A stretch of DNA of 64,000 nt from Phalacrocorax aristotelis (lineage: Eukaryota; Chordata; Aves; Suliformes; Phalacrocoracidae): the NCBI RefSeq assembly GCF_949628215.1, contig NC_134283.1:11221638-11285637 (forward strand). Reading direction: 5' to 3'. The position numbers were made by a program, and so were the translations under genes. Positions 51,317 to 64,000 of this stretch are shown here, piece by piece. A model generated the notes under the pieces. The model was not told the DNA's origin, did no database searches, and saw only the letters and a list, made by a program, of their open reading frames with translations. The stretch's first letter is position 1. The number at the start of each line of letters is the position of its first letter.

Positions 51317-54300
51317 AAGGTACCATCAAATTTAAGGACATCACCATATTAATTTTATTCCAACTTAGACTTATTCAATAGCAAAATGTTTTTAGCAAGG
51401 AAGGGCATTGCTCTAGGACCTCTTCTACCATGCCAAATTCCTCCCTTATAACTTTAATTTAGCCCCAAAGGTACATCCTTCAAATAAAATTGGTGCTTTT
51501 TATTGTTGAATATTGCTTACCTCTGAGGAGTCCTGAAGCTAGGTTAGAAAGTCTCTATAGGCTACACTGTAAGTTCCTTCCATGTGTGTCTGCCTGTTAG
51601 CGCAGAGGCTTGTTTTTAACTCTTACTCCATGGAGGAGTATTCCTGTAGCCAGGTTGAAATAGTCTTTGCCAAATAACACAGGTCACCAGAATCCCCTCG
51701 TGATTGCAATCATGATTGCAGTTAATAATCCAAGACCCGGACCAATGTCTGTTAGTCAGTGAGACATTTTCACTGGCCCATGAAATTCTAGTCATAAAAT
51801 GTGAGACAACAAGTTGTCTCAGTAAAGTCTCAACCCTGTAGAAATATAACTAAGCAGGATTTGACCCAAGCTGGTGTACATGTACCTTGGCCACTAGTCC
51901 TTACACCAGGCTCCATACTTCTAAGATTAGAATGGATGAAGTCCCCATACCCTTTCTTTTTTCACTTTGTTGTCATCTTAAATTCTACTATGATTACAGG
52001 TAGCAGGTATATATCCTGAGAATTAAACATGACTTAGACAACAGAAAATTATAACTCTTCCAACTCAAAATGATGTAATTTATGTTGGAAGGCTATTGAA
52101 GATCAACACTGATAAAATTATCTATGGAGAACTCCAGTGAGGCTCCAGATGATACCCTCTGGTAGTACTGGTTTTCCTAAGTGGTTCAGGAAACACTGCT
52201 GCTAGAACACAGATTATCCAGCCACAAAACTATGCCAACAGCCCTTTTGTCATCTATGTTAATGTCTATACAGGATTTAGGAGAATAAAGCAAACATTAA
52301 AAAGACCTATTAGTTAATGTATCAAGAGCAAAAAAGCTAAACTGCAGAGAGATTTGTCTGTCTAGTTAAAAAAATTGGTATGGCTATAAACGCATTTCTT
52401 GAAAAGCCTGGAGACAGTCCTAAAATGAGCAGCTCTGTCCCTGCATAGGCGGGAAAAGTCATAGTCAAGGACTGAACTTGACAAACTCATTAACGCCTTA
52501 GACATTGGTTACCTGCTTTACTGACTTATAAAGACAAAAGTGCTTTTAATTAGTCCAAAACCATGCAGGAGTATTAAATAAAAAAAATTAGAATTGTTAC
52601 ATTTTTTTTAAAGTTCACTGGCATTCAAAATCTATCTAACAACAAATGATATGCTGTGCTTTTATCCTGTGTAAGTAAGAGGGTGCTTTCTACCAGATAT
52701 TGTCTCTTGTGGCTGTTAATGAGGAAAGGCAGAGCTCAGCCCTTCTAGGAATTGCCGCATACTTGAGAGTGCTCCAGACGCATGGTCCCAGGTCAACTTG
52801 TTAGCAGGCTTCTTGACATCTAGCTCTTACCTTGGGTGAATTCACCATGCAGCCTACTTCCTGGCTCTGCAAGGATTGTCCGCTCCCCAGCTGCATTTCT
52901 TGCAGCCTGGGACAGCCCTGTTCAGCAGAGAATGAACGGACAGCCCTACTGGGTGTCTTTTCCACATGGGACTCATTGGTCTGCAAGTCTAGGCTCAAAT
53001 ATTTCCTTAGAGGAAACATTACATAAATCTCAAAAAATACAGTTTAGAGAAATACTGAGAAATGTGTCTGCTTGTGAAACCATCAAGTAAAATCCAAATA
53101 CTGTGACACTGACAACCTGACTACAAATACTTTCGAGAGTATGCTTTTTGAAATTCCAAGTACATTCAGCAGGTTTGGGAACTGTTGTTTTGTTTTATGG
53201 GAACCTCAGATTTTTTGGTTTTTCTTCTGTCAGAAAACCCAAAATGAGAAAGAACACAGAAAGGAAAAATTGAGGGCACAATAAAGTCATCTGGATGTTA
53301 CCAGCCCTCTAGAAGTGTTTATCTCTGGGATTGCTTTTTTTTTAATCTGATCTATTTTGACAATCCCCACGTGTCCCAAAACTAACAAAAACTTGAAAAG
53401 CCTCTCTCAAAGAAGGTAGAGCAATAGTTACTAGCATTCAAGTTTGCCTGAGGAGCAGCTAAAAAGCTTGCTCTTCTCTGCTGAATTTTCATTAATAATC
53501 CAAGTTGCTTAATGCTTAACTCTAAAGCCAAACTACTTTCTATTTGTCACACTCTGTAGTCCCTAAAATATTGTTATTAATATAGCCTGCAAGCCAGCTC
53601 ACTTTTATCTACCTAAGAGTTGACAAGATCCACACCCTGGCAATACCCTACTGAAACTTCACAAAAACAAATTTATGCAAAACTTTAATGGTCTAGACTT
53701 TACTGTTTTATTGTACACTGCACTTACCTACTCAACTCTCAAAAATTCCTTTACTTTTAATAGAAAATAATAGCACGAATTGCCAAAGCAAAATATTTTT
53801 AAGAACATCTAAATGTAAGCACTTTGTCTGGAAGAATGTAAAGATAAAAATGAATGAATGAGGTAAAGCTATTTCCTTTTTACTTGACTGATCTATACAG
53901 ACTCATGGCTCAGCTACTTCAGCACTGATGCTGCAGATCTGGAAGTGCTTTTTGCTCCTCCAGAACAGCAACAGGTTCAACTGAAGCCCTTGGTGTGGCT
54001 TAGGCAATTTCACTCATCCTCCCTCAAGCAGTCTAAGCTCAAACCACTACCATCATTCAGCCTGCAGGAACTCTGCATGTAGTGCTGGGTAGTTTGGAAA
54101 TTAGAACAACCCTAGCAGATGAGAACATATCACTGCAAATTGGGCCAAAGGGGATCAGTTGCTGATTATTCCTGCCAAATTCTCTTTAAACCAGAGCCGG
54201 AAGATATCTTCACCTCAATCGTAGCTCTCAGAGACAGCCTTTTTAGATCAATTACAATGCAAACATATTCCTCCTTTAATATAGACTGTGTGGTTATGAG

Positions 54301-54571
54301 ATTAAGTGCACACCCAGTGGGAATATAAATTTCACATAATTTTCCTAAAAAATACTAAAATTTTCCCTTGAATACAGTAATTACCTTCTCAAGAACTCTT
54401 AAAATATATTCATAGATGAATTTTGACTTTGAAAAGTTATTATGATTATATAGTCTAATTAGTTTTGCAAGCATAAAGATGGTATTTTATACAGATGTAT
54501 CAACCTAACTACTTACACTGACTGAAGCATCCCCACACTGTATTTCCTCAGAGGCCATCAAGAGGAACATA

Positions 54572-54712
54572 CGTCTTATGGCTAATGCACTGGGCTGAGG
54601 ATCAGAGATGTTGTTCCAGCTCATGGGTCTGACAAGTTTCTGCTCACTTAAGGCACACCACTACCTCTCATTCTCTCTTGTAGTATGACAATACAGTTTC
54701 ATCAGGGAGCTC
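54572..54712 (+). mobile_element. MIR-like (CORE-SINE) relic with tRNA-like head
   Basis: Starts with GGCTAATGCACTGGGCTGAG then GATCAGAGATGTTGTTCCAG, matching the MIR head (TTAGTGCACTGGGCTGAG, GACCTGGGTTC), which derives from a tRNA A-box and B-box region. It continues with CTCACTTAAGGCAC and CACTACCTCTCATTCTC (family AAGTCACTTAACCTCTCTG) and a GACAATACAGT stretch. Highly diverged, so an old insertion. Confidence 0.6.
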
Positions 54713-57186
54713 AGCCATGCCCACTCCACTTTCCCAATTAGAATTGGCCGGGCTGGACCTTCTTGTTTGCTAAATTACTATTTAAGGAGAAATCTGCTTC
54801 ATTCTTGTGGGAATGGGCTGGCTTGATATTATACAGAAGGATTTAAACTGGTTCACTAGAACTCAAGTACCAGAAACTGAGTCAAAAACTTATCGTGTTT
54901 GTTATTCAACAGGATATATGCCACAGCTGAAGGTAGGAACAGCAGTACCGGGTCAGCCCGAGGACCTAGCCAGGTCACTATCCGCCTCCAACACCACTGT
55001 AAGGACATACCCAGGGAAAAGCCAGACCTGGGGAGGCATGTGGTTGTTTCCTTGGTTCTCAGGCTCCAACTCTTGTCACTGAAAGTGACTTCCTGAACCG
55101 TACATGGGTTTTATAGCACCTCATCTTCAAAATGTATCCACAGTCTGTTCCCTTGCATGTTAGCTGTGATGTCTCTGACCATACCCTCTTCAGCTGCTGC
55201 AGAGGAAAAAAAAAAAAAATCTTCTTTTAAAGCTTCTTTACCATTTTTATCCTGTGTTTGACTACAGCCATGAGCAATTATGCCACGGAGCAGTCATTTT
55301 CAGTCTGTAAACCTTAAGGTAATGATTTTAGCTTCCCAGTTGACGAACCGGCAAGTTGCTGATAAGTTGCGCTTCACTTATCCCGGCAATTTCACCATCC
55401 ATTAGCAAATAACCCGCACCTACGCTCTCACACGTGCGAGGGATCGCTGGAGCGAGGAGGGGCCTGTAAAAGCCCAGCCCCGAGGGCGCCTCAGGAGAGG
55501 CCGCGGCGCCCCCGCCCGGCGGAGCGGGAGCAGGAGCGGGCCCTGCCCTGACGGACCGGAGGGGGCGGGCCCCCGCCGCGCGGGGCTCGGCGCGCGGCCC
55601 AGGGCCGGCGGTCTCTCGTTCCTGGGGAGCAGCCTTTTCTCTAGGTGTGTTTCTGAAAATTCCAGTTAGACTGGAGGCCCAGGCTCATTAGTGTTCGAGA
55701 GGTCAGACGCAGCCTGGTGTGCTTTTCTCCCCATGGAAATGCTGAAATGCTTCCAAAGTGAACATTAAGGTTTTTGGGTGTGGTGTTTTTTTTTTTTTTA
55801 AAAGTGCTGAGGACCAGGTCTAAAAACCCCACTACAGTATTGTCATTACACAGAAACAGTGCCTTGGTCTTTCTGCGTTGCTGTTCATCTTTGTGTTTTG
55901 AGTTAAAGGCAGTAGCAAAAATGGCTGATATGTTATCAGGTATGCTCTATTTCACATCAGTAAACACTCTGCAAGAAAAAAATAGGTCTTGGAAACAATA
56001 CCAAAGTTTGAGAATAACCAAGCAGTTAGAGAATACATATTGCTTCCTATCTTCTCCAAGAAAAGTTACTGGGGTCTAATTTCCAAAAGTGGCACAGGAA
56101 AAAGGTGAAAGAATAGCACTGAGACAAAACAAGGGGCTGCACGATTCAAATCATGGCAGGCATCCACACAGAGTTCTCACTTCACATCTATGTCAGAGAC
56201 ATACGATGAAGTTGTGCTTTAGTACATGCTTTTCTGGATGAAAGGTTTAAAACCTCATATGAAAGTATGATGCTTCCCTCTAGCGGGTTCTTTTTGTGAC
56301 CATGTTTTACATGGAGAATTTGCTTTATAAAGCTGATCAGAAGCAAAGCATCTAAGCACTATATGTAGTCTGAATTTAACTCAAATCCATGGAGCCAGAT
56401 TGTCAAGCACTAGAGTTGTTAGTGTGCCACCATGAGCAAGATCAAGCTTTTGATCCTGCCAATGAATCTGTGCAGCAAACATGCACTGAGTTACAAGCTC
56501 AGACTTGGAAGCCACAGTAGCATTTGTCGTGAAGCTTTCAGGGCATGAGAACCACAGGTAACATCTAATTTTTCCTTTCAAAGCTTGTGTCTTACCTTTA
56601 TTTAAGGTGTTACAGAACAATAGCCACAGCATGCCAGTCTGCTAACAGAGAGGGGTTAACAGTGGCAGGGAATGAGAGAGGATATAAGCAACTTGCTTTC
56701 AAATAGATAAGTTGTTCTCTATTAATTCTTCTTGTTGCAGCAGTGATGCTGATTTAAGAGTGAGAGAAACTGCCTCTGGAGAATATCAAAAATACATTTC
56801 TTCTGCAAGTGATACCAAGTTTATGCTTTACGAATTCTTGAAAACTGGAAAATAAAGATATCACTGTCATTCCAGGAACTTTCTTCCTTTTTGGATAGCT
56901 GTCTACATGGGGCTTCCATAGCTTATGGAGGAATCAAGAGATCTTTTACCAAACTTTCCTTTTCACAGTAGCATTAAAAAAATTGTATCTTGCTCAAATG
57001 CATCAAAGCATGCAGTATGAAAAATCTACAGCTGCAGATTACATTCTCTGAACACATTCTAGTTTCCAGCTTACAGCAGAACCAGTCCAAAAAAGCATTC
57101 AGTTTACTTGGTTGCAGAGGACCTTACAGAGTCATTGAGGCAAATGTTACTAGGTCTGCACTTTAAAGATACCGAAGAAGAAATTT
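54713..57186. other. Spacer between GPI 3' end and the MIR-like relic
   Basis: Contains the CpG island at 55.4-55.6 kb. Otherwise AT-rich, with a T13 run near 55,787. No coding exon recognised on either strand. Confidence 0.55.
55415..55625. promoter_or_regulatory. CpG-rich island, candidate promoter with no recognised gene
   Basis: About 200 bases of very high GC and dense CpG in an otherwise AT-rich region, 1.9 kb beyond the GPI stop codon. It holds a GC box GGGGGCGGGC at 55561-55570, a second GC-rich CCCGCCC stretch near 55,511 and an E-box CACGTG at 55431-55436. There is no TATA-like motif. Neither strand carries an ATG within the GC-rich core that opens a recognisable protein. In mammals the gene downstream of GPI is PDCD2L in the same orientation. 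I looked for its first coding exon on the minus strand and did not find it. Direction of any transcript is undetermined. Confidence 0.6.
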
Positions 57187-57502
57187 TACTCATCCATCAT
57201 ACATTTTATTTTCTAGTATCAGTATGTGATCATCTTTAAGGAAGTTGAGGGATAAGAACTGAGGAACATACCAGCTGCACTTTACAGATTAACAGCCACA
57301 AAAATAGAAAGCAACTATACAATACCTGGGTTTCACAAAACTATTTTCATTTGCAACACTTGACGCAACAAGATTACTGCAACAAGTGAAGAAGCTACAT
57401 CTGTAAAGTGCTATTTTTGTTAGAAGTGGCTAAAAAAAGCACAACTACAACAGATTTGGGTATTCGGTGATTAGATTGTCGGTGTCCTCCAAATCTTTCA
57501 TT
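57187..57502 (-). other. GPI: Probable GPI 3' untranslated region
   Basis: Sequence between the stop codon and a minus-strand AATAAA. A UTR of about 300 bases is what I would expect for this gene, but the cleavage point is inferred, not seen. A second minus-strand AATAAA at 56597-56602 would give a UTR of about 0.9 kb. Confidence 0.5.
57205..57210 (-). terminator. Candidate GPI polyadenylation signal
   Basis: Minus-strand AATAAA (TTTATT on the plus strand) 293 bases after the GPI stop codon. It is the first canonical hexamer in the downstream sequence. Cleavage would be expected 10-30 bases further, near 57,180-57,195. Confidence 0.5.
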
Positions 57503-62764
<5,262 letters not shown>

Positions 62765-64000
62765 CTAACATGAGAAAAAAGTTAGTTTGTATTTACTATT
62801 ACAACTCAAACTTGATTTTTCTTGTAGAGACAACCATAAAACAGTTGAGATTCCTTGTATGCAACAAGGCTTGCAACTACTAATAGAGTTTAAAGTGGCA
62901 CTTTGACTTCTCCATAAATTTGCATCCCATAAGCCAGATATATTTAGTTATGATTACAGCCTGGACTTCAGAGCAAGCCCAACTTCATGTAACGCACTTC
63001 AAAAACCTTTGCCCAAAATCCCCATTCAGGCAGAAAGAGCAACTGGAAGTAAAACAGAGGCTTTAAAACCAGGCTGTGTTAAAGGCTACATAGTTTTCAG
63101 CAAGTACGAACATGTAGTCACTTTGCTACAGTGGGAGAGACATCCCTCTAAAAAACAGGGCAAGGCTACTACTGCAGGGATTTCTCCATTGGTCTGAGGA
63201 GAAACAACTGTAATAAGGTCTTCTCAAAGACAAAGGTTCCCCCCACTTCCCTGTCCTCTTAGCAATTCACCTGATTTTTCTTTGCTCTATAATTAGGGTA
63301 TTTAAATCCCTATTCATTTTCACTAATGAGTAGTTTAACTAATACCATGCTTCCCTGCAAAGCCAGAAATCCAGATTCTTACACAGAAAAATTGAGGTGG
63401 TGGTGAAGTGTTCAGCAATCAAAGCAGCAGCTCTGCCTATGGTCAGAAGCCAGCTTTGGGAGATGAAGGATGTAAAAGCAAGAATTGCAGATAGACTGAC
63501 ATGTCAGCAGTCAGCACCAGATCTTCTAAAAGAAGACAGACCAGATCTGTCTGACAGCAGAGATGATCACTTTATTGCAGACAAAACAGTAAGTGCCTCA
63601 CTGAAGTTTATTTTGCTGATCACATAGGTTTTTCTATACATGACAACTCCTATTCATATCATTCCAAAAACACCAAAACCAGTGTTTTTCTTGTAATCTC
63701 AGTCTAAGCAAATTTCAGCTTTTAGTTAGAAAAATAAATGACATTATGGTTTCAGACTTTAAATATCTGAAAGAAGTCATGAGGCAACAAATGCAAGGCT
63801 GGTGAACAGCCTGCTCACCAAGGAACAGCAGTTCTTAGAACTCTTTGACATTCACTGTGTGCTCTCCACCTGCATCAGAAGTGTCAATGCTATCCTGTAA
63901 CAATACAAGTAGGTGGGGATCAATTTCGAGGGTCTATGCTCCACAATCAACTGCAGGTAGAAACAGCATTCCTGTATCTAGGCCCTATGGCCAAGAAGAA
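62765..64000 (-). other. GPI intron, continuing past the right edge
   Basis: Sequence upstream of the first exon in view. I looked for the preceding GPI exon (GGRYS region) on the minus strand and did not find it, so the intron runs past 64,000. A plus-strand exon-like open segment at 63387-63588 is described in the findings. Confidence 0.7.

Larger units (their letters stand above)
40546..54571. other. Intergenic sequence, no gene recognised
   Basis: AT-rich sequence with a C/T-rich patch (41,700-42,100), a small GC-richer patch (47,310-47,465) and A/C tracts near 48.5 and 49.4 kb. No exon, RNA gene or transposon recognised with confidence. Confidence 0.6.

Noticed and set aside
55440-55625. 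First exon of PDCD2L or UBA2 in the CpG island
   Set aside because: No ATG in the GC-rich core on either strand, and no reading frame resembling either protein as I remember them.

Overview
The window looks like bird genomic DNA (an amniote at least). Two signals support this. It holds several CR1-type LINE copies, including CR1 3' ends with short ATTCTA-type octamer tails. It also holds a vertebrate gene in many short exons with GT-AG introns, whose encoded protein aligns closely, from memory, with vertebrate glucose-6-phosphate isomerase. Recognisable repeats are sparse and gene introns short, which fits a bird better than a turtle or crocodile, but I cannot name the species.

Layout. About 1-57,180 is non-coding as far as I can see: AT-rich sequence with homopolymer and microsatellite tracts, a 5'-truncated CR1 (about 13,125-14,658, + strand), a MIR-like SINE (about 15,310-15,475), a CR1 3' end (about 25,841-26,206, - strand), a CR1 reverse-transcriptase fragment (about 39,133-39,762, - strand) lying head-to-head with a much older LINE (about 39,893-40,545, + strand), a second MIR-like SINE (about 54,572-54,712), and a compact CpG-rich island (about 55,415-55,625). 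About 57,187-64,000 is the 3' half of GPI on the minus strand: eight coding exons giving roughly the last 265 residues, with a short 3' UTR. The 5' half of GPI lies beyond the right edge.

The only gene I can support with confidence is GPI. It is the glycolytic enzyme that interconverts glucose-6-phosphate and fructose-6-phosphate, and its C-terminal catalytic residues are all intact here. The long open frames elsewhere are explained by LINE remnants or look like chance. I found no defence system, toxin, virus, CRISPR array, RNA gene or operon-like cluster, and nothing that I would call a previously undescribed system. The most useful second-look items are the orphan CpG island 1.9 kb past the GPI stop codon, the inverted young/old LINE pair that creates a misleading 349-codon ORF, a diverged dispersed repeat pair I cannot assign to a family, and an exon-like open segment antisense within a GPI intron.
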